This document shows positions 32,691 to 39,856 of a stretch of 64,000 nucleotides of DNA, piece by piece; position 1 is the first letter of the stretch, and each line of letters opens with the position of its first letter. The position numbers and the translations under genes were made by a program. Source of the DNA: Anaerolineales bacterium (lineage in GTDB: Bacteria > Chloroflexota > Anaerolineae > Anaerolineales > UBA11579); contig JAHBVC010000001.1 of the NCBI GenBank assembly GCA_019637755.1, forward strand, positions 372,001-436,000, given 5' to 3'. The notes beneath the pieces are model-generated. The model made no database searches. It had not been told where the DNA came from and saw only the letters and a program-made list of their open reading frames with translations.

Positions 32691-33092
32691 ATGGGCGGCA
32701 ATCTCTTGATGGTAGTCTGCTTCTCAGTTTGCGGGGCTCTAGCCATTGGCGCGATTGGCATCCTTTTGAACTTTCCGCGCCTTTTGCAAGGGTTGCTCTT
32801 AGCGGTGAGATTGCTTCTGCGCGGTTCGTTCCAACTCTATGCTTTTAGTCTCAGCAAGCTTCGCCCCTTGATTTATTCAACCACCGGCCTTGATGTGCTG
32901 TCCCCGCATGCGCGAGTCATCTCGTGCACAGTGCTTTCCCTTGCGATTGGCTGCGGGTTTTTGGTTTGGCTTGGCTGGCACATTGGCTTCTGGTGGCTTG
33001 CCATCTTCACGGCTCATGGCTTACTGATCGGTTCCGTGTGGGAGCACATTGAAAACCCAGGCGAGTTTCGCCTGGGGGAGAGGATGCCATGA
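32691..33092 (+). CDS. Membrane protein upstream of coupling ATPase
   Basis: 133 residues from MGGNLLMVVCFSVCGALAIG. Hydrophobic segments at about residues 5-27, 30-50 and two near 80-115; the tail ENPGEFRLGERMP is soluble. The stop overlaps the ATPase ATG (ATGA), so the two are co-translated. Because the ATPase lacks its own membrane anchor, this gene may supply the membrane half of a split VirD4-type coupling protein. Confidence 0.6.
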   Translation: MGGNLLMVVCFSVCGALAIGAIGILLNFPRLLQGLLLAVRLLLRGSFQLYAFSLSKLRPLIYSTTGLDVLSPHARVISCTVLSLAIGCGFLVWLGWHIGFWWLAIFTAHGLLIGSVWEHIENPGEFRLGERMP

Positions 33093-34462
33093 GCAAGGCG
33101 GCCGAGTGGCTGATGGGTGAGAGAGAAACCGCCTTCGGCTTCACAGACCGTGCAACCCACACCTATGTGGTCGGGCAATCTGGCACCGGCAAATCGCGGG
33201 CGCTTGAGTCTTGGGTTATGCAAGACATCCTCAATGGAAGGGGAGTGGGTGTTATCGACCCGCATGGAGATCTCTTCAACAATCTACTGACTCGCATTGC
33301 CATAAGACACCAGCTTCATGATCGCGTGGTGATCTTCGATCCGCTTGACCCGGATTGGATCGTCGGTCTCAACCCGCTTGAACCAGTCCAGGGCTTCTCC
33401 CAAGAGCGGATTGCGTTGTATCTTACCGACGTTGTGATCAAGGTTTGGAAATTAAAGCCGGAGAACGCACCGCGCATGATTTGGCTTTTGACCAACAGCT
33501 TTCTGGCACTTGCCAACCTCGGGCTGACCTTACTGGATTTGCAGCGCTTCCTGGTCGATAGCGACTACCGTGAAGAACTCACTGCGAAGCTTACCAACCA
33601 AGCTGTGCGCCATTATTTTGAGCGTGAATACCCCACGACCACCAAGTCTTCCCAGCAGTGGGCGACACCGATCCTAAACAAGCTAGGGAACCTGCTATTC
33701 GATCCGGACGTGCGAAGGATTTTCCAAAAGAAAAGCACAGTCAATTTTCGCCAAGTGATTGACGAGCAAAAAATCCTGTTGGTCAATGTGCCAAAGGGCA
33801 TCCTGGGTGAAAGCCTCAGTTCGCTTTTGGCGGCGTTCGTAGTTGCGCACTTGCAAAAAGCAGCGCTATCCCGCGCCAGTTCACCTACCCGTCCACCCTT
33901 CTATCTGTACTTAGATGAGTTTCAAAACTACACCACCGACAATATTGCTGACATCCTGTCTGAAAGCCGGAAATACGCGCTTTCATTGATCCTGGCGCAC
34001 CAATATTTGCAGCAACTCCCCGATGAGCTTCGCAGTGCAGTCCTCAATACCGCTGGCACGATTGTCAGCTTCAGGGTGGGCTACAAAGACGCTATGGAGC
34101 TAGCCAAGGAAATTTTCCCCCGCCCAGATTTCTTTCAAGCCACAGGCTTTCGGCCAAACCTGCGCGCCCCGTGGTTTTTGCCGGTGAGCTTTCCTGGCGA
34201 AAACAAACCCAAGGGTTGGGAGAGACCGGCGCGGGAGCTAGCAAGCCTCGAAAACCGCCAATTCTGGTCTCGCAAAAGAGGCAATCACCAACCCGTGAAA
34301 CAACAAAGCTACTTCATGCCGGATCCAAAGCTCACGCCCGAACTGCAAAACCAGATTCAAACTTTGCGCAACATTAGTGGTCAGCGTTACGCCATCCCCA
34401 AATCAAAGTTGCAATCACATGAGCAATCTCTTGAACCAGACCCTCCACTTTGGACGACCTGA
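33089..34462 (+). CDS. VirD4/TraG-like coupling-protein ATPase (soluble)
   Basis: 457 residues. Walker A VVGQSGTGKS (residues 28-36) is followed by GVGVIDPHGDLFNNLL, LNPLEP, and Walker B FYLYLDEFQNY (Asp276, Glu277), then SESRKYALSLILAHQYLQQL, all typical of the TraD/TraG-VirD4/HerA-like group that pumps DNA through a membrane channel. The N-terminal membrane helices of VirD4 are absent; the membrane genes just upstream may replace them. It points to DNA transfer, yet no relaxase is present in the element. Confidence 0.85.
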   Translation: MSKAAEWLMGERETAFGFTDRATHTYVVGQSGTGKSRALESWVMQDILNGRGVGVIDPHGDLFNNLLTRIAIRHQLHDRVVIFDPLDPDWIVGLNPLEPVQGFSQERIALYLTDVVIKVWKLKPENAPRMIWLLTNSFLALANLGLTLLDLQRFLVDSDYREELTAKLTNQAVRHYFEREYPTTTKSSQQWATPILNKLGNLLFDPDVRRIFQKKSTVNFRQVIDEQKILLVNVPKGILGESLSSLLAAFVVAHLQKAALSRASSPTRPPFYLYLDEFQNYTTDNIADILSESRKYALSLILAHQYLQQLPDELRSAVLNTAGTIVSFRVGYKDAMELAKEIFPRPDFFQATGFRPNLRAPWFLPVSFPGENKPKGWERPARELASLENRQFWSRKRGNHQPVKQQSYFMPDPKLTPELQNQIQTLRNISGQRYAIPKSKLQSHEQSLEPDPPLWTT

Positions 34463-34478
34463 ATGCTAGAGTGAAACG

Positions 34479-35450
34479 ATGCAAGTTGAACAGAAACGCT
34501 TCGAAAGAAAAGTAGCAACGCCACCTATGCGCTTCCAAGTGCGTGATGGCGAAATTCTCGCCGCCATTCACAAATACGATGGTGTTCTTGCCAAGCGTCA
34601 AATCAAGGCGCTTTTCTGGCCTCAGGCAAGCCTACAAGCCATGGAACGGCGTCTGTCCTTGCTCTATCACACGGGCTATCTCAACATGCCGGATTTTGAG
34701 CAAAGACGCATTCATCCCATCTCTGAACCTATCGTCTGGCTTGGCTGGCGCGGCATTCTGTTTGTGGCCAGCCAGTTAGGCATCGAAGTTGACCCGCCAA
34801 AGCCCGTCAACGAAAACCAGCTGCGCCGACTTGAAAAGCGTTTGCGTGAGGCTGGTATGCGCTGGCAGCGCGAACCGCGCTGGAGCCAGTTAGCCCACGA
34901 TATTGCCGTCAACGATTTTCGCCGGGCCGTCGAACAGGCGGCTGATCACTGGCCATCGATTTCCCTTGAGGAATGGATCCCCGAAGGTGACTTCCTCACC
35001 AATATGGACACGATCACGATTTCTGAAAGTGACAAGCGGCGCAAAGGCGTGCGACCGGACGGCTTTTTTATTCTGGTTGATCACTTGCGTCAAATTGACA
35101 ATTCACCGGCAAAGGCACGATTCTTACTGGAGCTTGATAACAGCACCCATCCGCTCAATCGCTTCGGTCGGGATAAGGCGTTGTCAGGCTTGGCTTACAT
35201 CCGAAGCAGTGCGTACAAGAAACGCTTCGGTTTCAATTCCGGCCGCTGGCTGGTGGTTTGCAAGAGTGGCGTCCGCATGCGCAATCTCAAAGCGCAAACG
35301 GAAAAAGTCTTGGGCAGACAAGCCAGCAATTTCCTGTTTACGACTTTCAACAAGGTCACATCCGCGACTGTGCTCAACGCACCTATTTGGTGGCGGGGCG
35401 GATCGAGTGACCTGATCGCGCTAGTCGGCAACATTGGAGTCAACCGTTGA
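34479..35450 (+). CDS. Replication-relaxation family protein
   Basis: 323 residues. The N-terminal winged-helix part (ILAAIHKYDGVLAKRQIKAL, ERRLSLLYHTGYLNM) and a C-terminal part with GVRPDGFFILVD and ARFLLELDNSTHPLNRFGRD match what I know as the Replic_Relax family of plasmid and conjugative-element proteins. The PDG...LELD spacing resembles a PD-(D/E)xK nuclease core. It could act as the DNA-processing protein at the origin, in place of a classical relaxase. It follows the coupling ATPase by 16 nt. Confidence 0.75.
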   Translation: MQVEQKRFERKVATPPMRFQVRDGEILAAIHKYDGVLAKRQIKALFWPQASLQAMERRLSLLYHTGYLNMPDFEQRRIHPISEPIVWLGWRGILFVASQLGIEVDPPKPVNENQLRRLEKRLREAGMRWQREPRWSQLAHDIAVNDFRRAVEQAADHWPSISLEEWIPEGDFLTNMDTITISESDKRRKGVRPDGFFILVDHLRQIDNSPAKARFLLELDNSTHPLNRFGRDKALSGLAYIRSSAYKKRFGFNSGRWLVVCKSGVRMRNLKAQTEKVLGRQASNFLFTTFNKVTSATVLNAPIWWRGGSSDLIALVGNIGVNR

Positions 35451-35605
35451 TTTTTGAGATTATTTTTTGCATGATAGTGGCTCGTCCCGCACGATTGCTT
35501 CAAAAGCAAGGAAGCGGTCGTGCAGTTGCCGACCACTTGCCTGTTGGTGCCTGTGACGTTATTGGGGCGGCAAGAAACCTCAATAGCATTATCGGGGCGT
35601 GTGAC

Positions 35606-35632
35606 TGCCCCTGCCCACTGCGAGCAGGGGCA
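35606..35632. repeat. 9-bp perfect hairpin ahead of the excisionase-like gene
   Basis: TGCCCCTGC (35606-35614) pairs with GCAGGGGCA (35624-35632) over a 9-nt loop. The region 35451-35651 has no gene. The hairpin ends 20 nt before the GTG start of the next gene and could attenuate it or be part of its operator. Confidence 0.5.
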
Positions 35633-35651
35633 TTGCTTCATCGAGGTTGCC

Positions 35652-35858
35652 GTGGCTGAACGATTAGTTGAAGCTGAACAAACAACCCACTTGCTTCGCG
35701 CTCGTGAGGTTGCCAAAATCCTCAACGTCAGCCAAGCCCTTGCCTATCGGCTGATGCAAATGGGCGAAATTCCTTGTGTGCGCATTGGTACCGCGGTGCG
35801 CGTGCGTCCGGAAGACTTAGAAGCTTACATCCACGCAAACCTGAGCACGGGTATCTGA
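35652..35858 (+). CDS. xis: Excisionase/HTH_17-type DNA-binding protein
   Basis: 68 residues from GTG 35652, preceded by GAGG; longer upstream frames include the hairpin and are unlikely. It carries LLRAREVAKILNVSQALAYR, LMQMGEIPCVRIGTAVRVRP, EDLEAYI, the usual excisionase helix-turn-helix with wing. It lies 122 nt before the integrase gene, so a role in directing excision of this element is likely. The symbol reflects role by position, not a named orthologue. Confidence 0.8.
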   Translation: MAERLVEAEQTTHLLRAREVAKILNVSQALAYRLMQMGEIPCVRIGTAVRVRPEDLEAYIHANLSTGI

Positions 35859-35980
35859 TGAGAATTTTGCTTTCGCGATTCGAAGCTCGGTTAAAATCCT
35901 CGAAGCGATCCTGCACCTTACCAACCGCATATCGCCGAGGAACCGTCTTTCCTAGCTCTCTGTAGAAAGGAGACTAGGAA

Positions 35981-37102
35981 ATGGCAAAACGACGTTACAA
36001 AGAGGGGACGATTTTTCAGAAACCAAACGGTAAGTGGCGCGCCCAAATCGTGCTCAACGGCGGCCGGCTTAGTAAAACTGCCAGCACCCGCACCGAAGCT
36101 CAGGAATGGCTAAGGGCAACCCGGAACCAAATCGATTCAGGTTTGACCCTGCGGGGAGCCAAAACCACCTACGGAGAGTTTCTGGCCGAGTGGTTGGTTA
36201 CGGCCAAGCAACGCCTGACAGTTGGCACCCACTACAGCTACTCACAACTTGCCGCAAAGTACATTCTTCCGGCGTTGGGAAAAATCAAACTGCGTGATCT
36301 AAATCCAAGCTCCATTCAGCGCTTCTACAACCAAAAAGTAGCTGAAGGGGTTGGCTTGCGTACTGTGCAGAAAGCGCACACAGTCATCCACGCTTCGCTC
36401 AATGGCGCCCTCAAAATGGGACTGATTGGCCGCAATCCGGATGATGCCACCCAACCACCAAAGCCAGGTCACAAAGAGATGCGCTTTCTTAATCAAGGCG
36501 AGGTGAAAGTCTTGCTGGAAACAGCCAAACGAACGGGCGACCGCAACTATGCTCTGTACTTTACTGCCATCGTCACCGGCATGCGCCAGGGCGAACTGCT
36601 GGGCTTGAAGTGGGACAATGTTGACTTGGACAAGGGGTTACTCAATGTCAAATTCAGCCTCACCCGCCTGCCAGGTGGCAGCCTCACAATACAGAAACCC
36701 AAGACCAAGTCATCGGAGCGATCCGTAAAACTTGGCAAAGAATCGATCACCGTTTTGGAGGAACACAGAGCACAACAGCGACGAGAAAGGGAACAGTTGA
36801 ATGGCTACTGGCAAGAAACTGGCCATGTGTTTGCTTCAACCGTTGGCACAGCCATCGACCCGACTAACCTTAATCGCCAGTTCTCTCACTTGCTCAAGGA
36901 AGCTGGTCTGGGCAAAGTCCGCTTCCATGATCTCAGACACACCGCCGCTTCGCTCATGCTCAACAATGGAGTGGATGTCTTAGTTGCTTCACGCCGACTT
37001 GGGCATGCCAAACCCAGCATCACTTTGGATGTGTATGGCCATCTCATCCCGTCCGTTCAAGCAGAAGCGGCAGACGTGATGGATCGCTTAGTAGTGAGCT
37101 AA
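35981..37102 (+). CDS. int: Tyrosine integrase of the tRNA-integrated element
   Basis: 373 residues. The N-terminal 50 residues (KRRYKEGTIFQKPNGKWRAQ) form an AP2-like arm-binding domain as in Tn916 integrase; residues 60-165 are the SAM-like core-binding domain; the catalytic domain has TGMRQGELLGL (Arg202), HDLRHTAASL (His316, Arg319), GHAKPS (His342) and DVYGH (Tyr352). All catalytic residues are present. It would recombine at the tRNA-derived 37-bp core, with arm sites at 13473-13492 and 37107-37126. RBS AAAGGAG precedes the ATG. It ends 85 nt from the tRNA gene, the classic layout. Confidence 0.95.
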   Translation: MAKRRYKEGTIFQKPNGKWRAQIVLNGGRLSKTASTRTEAQEWLRATRNQIDSGLTLRGAKTTYGEFLAEWLVTAKQRLTVGTHYSYSQLAAKYILPALGKIKLRDLNPSSIQRFYNQKVAEGVGLRTVQKAHTVIHASLNGALKMGLIGRNPDDATQPPKPGHKEMRFLNQGEVKVLLETAKRTGDRNYALYFTAIVTGMRQGELLGLKWDNVDLDKGLLNVKFSLTRLPGGSLTIQKPKTKSSERSVKLGKESITVLEEHRAQQRREREQLNGYWQETGHVFASTVGTAIDPTNLNRQFSHLLKEAGLGKVRFHDLRHTAASLMLNNGVDVLVASRRLGHAKPSITLDVYGHLIPSVQAEAADVMDRLVVS

Positions 37103-37106
37103 AAAG

Positions 37107-37126
37107 ATTGCACCAACATTGCACCC
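37107..37126 (+). repeat. Right arm-type integrase site candidate
   Basis: Two TGCACC motifs 10 bp apart within 20 bp, matching the left-end segment 13473-13492 at 17 of 20 bases in the same orientation. It lies directly after the integrase stop codon and 69 bp before the core repeat. Confidence 0.6.
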
Positions 37127-37154
37127 GAAATCCCCGAACCCGCCATAATCCAAC

Positions 37155-37180
37155 AAAAATCCCCCGATTTACGGGGGAAA
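37155..37180 (-). terminator. Terminator for the tRNA gene
   Basis: On the minus strand CCCCCG and CGGGGG pair around TAAAT and are followed by ATTTTTG. It lies just after the 3' end of the tRNA and, by the att position, is carried by the element, restoring termination to the reconstituted tRNA. Confidence 0.7.
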
Positions 37181-37186
37181 ACGAGG

Positions 37187-37258
37187 TGGCGAGGGTGAGA
37201 TTCGAACTCACGACCAAGGGCTTATGAGTCCCCTGCTCTACCACTGAGCTACCTCGCC
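37187..37258 (-). tRNA. tRNA with CAU anticodon (Met or Ile2), reconstituted by the element
   Basis: A 72-nt cloverleaf: acceptor GGCGAGG / CCTCGCC, D arm GCTC..GAGC, anticodon loop CTCATAA (CAU at 37226-37224), T arm GTGAG TTCGAAT CTCAC, discriminator A. CCA is not fully encoded (CCT follows). The stem and the CTTGGTCG after the anticodon arm resemble the CAU tRNAs read as Ile2 after lysidine modification, but elongator Met is equally possible. The 3' half, from the anticodon stem on, is the copy brought in by the element. Confidence 0.9.
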
Positions 37259-37348
37259 AAGACAACGCGGGCGAGTTTACTATGCAGGCGGGGGATTTGT
37301 CAACAAGGCGGCCTGCCGCGCCACAGGCGGCCACCGCAGGCGCTGCGT

Positions 37349-39100
37349 TTAGGGAATATGTGGATACAGCGCCAGTGCCGCGTTGATCACCGCGGGGTCA
37401 TCTGGCAGCAGCAGCCACACGACCTCGGCGGCGTTGGCCAGCAGGCAGGCGGCCTGGCCGCCAGCTTGCCAGCAGCGGCCGCGGCCCAGCTCGCCGGGCG
37501 CCCCGCCAAAACGCTGCGATAGGTATTGTTGCACGCCGGCATGTAACTCCTGGCCGTTGGCGGCATCATCCATCAGCCAGTGCTGCGCCAGCGCCAATTG
37601 GCCATCGCTACTGCGCCAGTAGACCTGCAGCTCATCGCCGCCCCAGCCCGCCGCAGCGGTCACGGCGCTCTCTTCCGGCAAACGCGTATCCGCATCGGCG
37701 CCGGCCGCCAGCAGTAGCCGCGTGAGCCATTCGCCCAATTGGCCACGACCTTGCAATTGCCAGCCTGCACCTAGCGCATCCGCCAGGTCAGCCGGCTGCA
37801 AGTTGAGCGCAGCCTCGTTGGCAACGTATTTTTCGGGGTGCAATATATGCTCCGTGGTGCTGGGCAGATTGCGATAGGCGCTATTGACCTGTTCCCAGCC
37901 GCCGGCTGCAAACAGGGTCTGCACAAAGCTCTGGCCCGTCTCGGCGGCAAAGCGCGTATCCAGCACGGCCACATCGGCCGAGGCCGGATCGGTGAAATAG
38001 GTGTAGTTGGGTTGCGGCAGGCTGCTGGCGTCAAAGGCCGCCGCGCCGGGGCCGCGCAGCCACTCCGCGGCGGCCCAGTTAGCATCGCCTTGCACCAGGG
38101 CCAGGCGGGCGCGGCAGCCATCATCGAATATCGCGCAGTTTTGCAGCGGCGCGTAGACCTCAGGGAACTGGTCCGCCAGGGCGGCGCGCCCCACCCCGCG
38201 CGCATAGGCATAACTGAGGCCATTGTTAAGCTGCTCACCCAGCAAAAGCACACGGTGGGCGCTGGCCTGGTAAGCGCCAGCATACGCATCCACCTGGCGA
38301 TTGCGATAGTACGCCGCCAGGTTGCCATCGGCGGGCAGCAGGCCGAGGGCCTGCAGCATGCGTGCCTCAGCCGCCGGGCCGCCCGGCGCCAGGCTTGCGA
38401 CCGCATCGGCCGCCGCGGCCGTGGGCACCAGCAGCGCAGGCACAGCCCGGCTGGGGGCAAGGCCCCGCACGCTGGCCACCTGGTCAGCAATAGTTTGCAA
38501 CAGCGCTTGGCCATCGGCGGGCAAAGTGAGCTGGCTGGCCGGCGTAGTGGTGGCAGTGCCCGCGGGCTGCGGTGTTGCGGTCCACACCGCTGGCAGCGTG
38601 CGGAAGGGCGCATTGGTGAGCGTGGGCGGCAGTGCGCCGCCGCTACCAAGCCCGGAAAGCCAGCCCTGCCCCAGCAGCCACAAGGCAGCGACTACGACAA
38701 CTGCCAGCAGGGCGAGCAAAATCGTGCGCAGCGGCGAGCGGCGCGCAGGCAGCGGCGGCTCCTCCACGCGCAGGGCTTGCTCTGCCTCCCAGGGCGGCGC
38801 CGCGGGCATATCACTGAAGGCGGGAGTTATCGGCTGGCTGGGCGGCGCGGCGGGCAGCTCGCCACGCAGTTGTTGCAAGCGCTCCTGCGCGCGCTCGAAA
38901 TCCGGCTGGGCCTTGAGAGCTTGCTGCAGCGCGTACTGCTTACGCTGGGGATCATCGAGCACAAAACTGAGCAGGTACCAGGCCTGGGCATTGTTGGGTT
39001 CGAGGCGCAGCAGCCCCACCAATTGGTTGCGGGCATCGTCAAGACGCCCGGCACGAATGAGCTCGGCGCTCTTCTTCAGGGGCGAGTGTTGCGCACTCAT
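37349..39100 (-). CDS. TPR protein with single membrane anchor and large extracellular domain
   Basis: 583 residues. Residues 5-80 contain TPR-like helices (AGRLDDARNQLVGLLRLEPN, NAQAWYLLSFVLDDPQRKQY) on the cytoplasmic side; a Pro-rich linker leads to one membrane helix (about 125-143) and a long outside domain with several short globular blocks. Similar architectures are frequent in Anaerolineae. The outside part has a repeated ALLVPTAAAADAVASLAPGG-like alpha-rich make-up and no catalytic motif that I can identify. A TATAAT box ends 7 nt before the ATG, so the mRNA is probably leaderless. Confidence 0.75.
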   Translation of the reverse strand: MSAQHSPLKKSAELIRAGRLDDARNQLVGLLRLEPNNAQAWYLLSFVLDDPQRKQYALQQALKAQPDFERAQERLQQLRGELPAAPPSQPITPAFSDMPAAPPWEAEQALRVEEPPLPARRSPLRTILLALLAVVVVAALWLLGQGWLSGLGSGGALPPTLTNAPFRTLPAVWTATPQPAGTATTTPASQLTLPADGQALLQTIADQVASVRGLAPSRAVPALLVPTAAAADAVASLAPGGPAAEARMLQALGLLPADGNLAAYYRNRQVDAYAGAYQASAHRVLLLGEQLNNGLSYAYARGVGRAALADQFPEVYAPLQNCAIFDDGCRARLALVQGDANWAAAEWLRGPGAAAFDASSLPQPNYTYFTDPASADVAVLDTRFAAETGQSFVQTLFAAGGWEQVNSAYRNLPSTTEHILHPEKYVANEAALNLQPADLADALGAGWQLQGRGQLGEWLTRLLLAAGADADTRLPEESAVTAAAGWGGDELQVYWRSSDGQLALAQHWLMDDAANGQELHAGVQQYLSQRFGGAPGELGRGRCWQAGGQAACLLANAAEVVWLLLPDDPAVINAALALYPHIP

Positions 39101-39107
39101 GCAGGAA

Positions 39108-39113
39108 ATTATA
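39108..39113 (-). promoter_or_regulatory. -10 box of a leaderless promoter (TPR gene)
   Basis: TATAAT on the minus strand, 7 nt before the ATG at 39100. No clear -35 box is seen 17 bp further upstream. Confidence 0.55.
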
Positions 39114-39133
39114 TACGCAGCGTAGCTTAAAAA

Positions 39134-39163
39134 GAAAATAGCCAGTGGTTCACTGGCTATTCG
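39134..39163 (-). terminator. Terminator after the relA-moeA-VKOR operon
   Basis: AATAGCCAGTG pairs with CACTGGCTATT around a 3-nt loop (39137-39161). On the minus strand it is followed by TTTCTTTTT. The stem includes the stop codon of the small Cys/acidic protein gene. Confidence 0.7.
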
Positions 39164-39417
39164 TCTTCAAAATCGTCGTCTTCCTCTTCTTCTTCCAGCT
39201 CGTCGTCCTCGTCCTCTTCTTCATCCGGGGCGAAGCCGGCTTCTTCCCATTCTTCTTCGAGGGCCTCGTTATCGTCCCAGGCGTCCTCGGCGGATACTTC
39301 GCCAGCAGCGGCGTAGGTAAGGCAGCCCTCTTCGGAGTCGAGCTCTACCGCTGCGGCGGCGCAATAGCCTTCATCAAGAAAAACGCAATCAACGTAATGG
39401 CAACGAATGCGTGGCAT
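39157..39417 (-). CDS. Small cysteine-containing protein with very acidic tail
   Basis: 86 residues from MPRIRCHYVDCVFLDEGYCA; an upstream ATG at 39468 is less likely because it lies in the VKOR gene. Four cysteines (CHYVDC, GYC, EGC) in the first 35 residues fit a small metal- or disulfide-bound knot of the DUF1540 kind, with the last 45 residues almost wholly Asp/Glu. It starts 7 nt after the VKOR gene. A redox partner or metal chaperone is possible; function unknown. Confidence 0.6.
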   Translation of the reverse strand: MPRIRCHYVDCVFLDEGYCAAAAVELDSEEGCLTYAAAGEVSAEDAWDDNEALEEEWEEAGFAPDEEEDEDDELEEEEEDDDFEDE

Positions 39418-39424
39418 CGGGCAC

Positions 39425-39844
39425 CTAGGCAGTGTGTAGATCGTTGCGCAAGCGCAGGATCGAGACAACCAGCATGGCCACCAGGATCACCGCGGAGACC
39501 ACACAGAAGGGGCAGATGGCATGGATCACGTAGAGCTCCAGGTAGGTGAGATAGGCTGAGTACAGCACACCGATCAGCGCCATGCCGAAGACAATCATGC
39601 TGCCGTTGACGGCGAAGAAATCATTGCGCTCTTCGAGCCACAAGACGGCCAGCATGGCCAGGTACGCCACCGCGCCGATGGCGGCGATGGGGATACCGGC
39701 CAGCGAGGCATACGGGCTGGTGTTGACGATGGCACAGCCCCCGCTAATGGCGCATACACCATCCTCCAGCACTTTGATATAGGTGAGATAGGCTGCATCC
39801 AGCAAGCCCAAGATCGCCAAACCGATCAAAACTGTTCTAAGCAA
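39425..39844 (-). CDS. Vitamin K epoxide reductase (VKOR) family protein
   Basis: 139 residues with four membrane helices. The redox residues are in place: Cys31 and Cys37 in the loop (GVCAISGGCAIVN) and CPFC (Cys111, Cys114) at the start of helix four, plus the conserved Ser/Thr after Cys37. VKOR reoxidises a DsbA-like thiol oxidase with quinone as acceptor and so drives disulfide formation outside the membrane. No DsbA domain is fused and none is adjacent. Start codon TTG with GGAGG upstream. It follows moeA by 12 nt. Confidence 0.9.
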   Translation of the reverse strand: MLRTVLIGLAILGLLDAAYLTYIKVLEDGVCAISGGCAIVNTSPYASLAGIPIAAIGAVAYLAMLAVLWLEERNDFFAVNGSMIVFGMALIGVLYSAYLTYLELYVIHAICPFCVVSAVILVAMLVVSILRLRNDLHTA

Positions 39845-39856
39845 GCAATGCCTCCG

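Larger units (their letters stand above)
13348..37231 (+). mobile_element. tRNA-integrated mobile element of about 23.9 kb
   Basis: Bounded by a 37-bp perfect direct repeat derived from a tRNA gene, with the tyrosine integrase 85 nt from the intact tRNA. It contains its own ParA/RHH pair, coupling-protein-like ATPase, replication-relaxation protein, excisionase-like protein and a large cargo of defence and transport genes. Base composition is more AT-rich than either flank between about 13.4 and 29 kb. The absence of a relaxase and of a full secretion set suggests an integrative and mobilizable element, or a decayed conjugative one. Confidence 0.88.

Noticed and set aside
34479-35450. Classical MOB relaxase
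   Set aside because: No HUH motif or catalytic Tyr region typical of MobA/TraI; it matches the replication-relaxation family instead.
37838-39130. 430-codon plus-strand frame
   Set aside because: Antisense shadow of the TPR protein gene in GC-rich DNA; low-complexity composition and no RBS.
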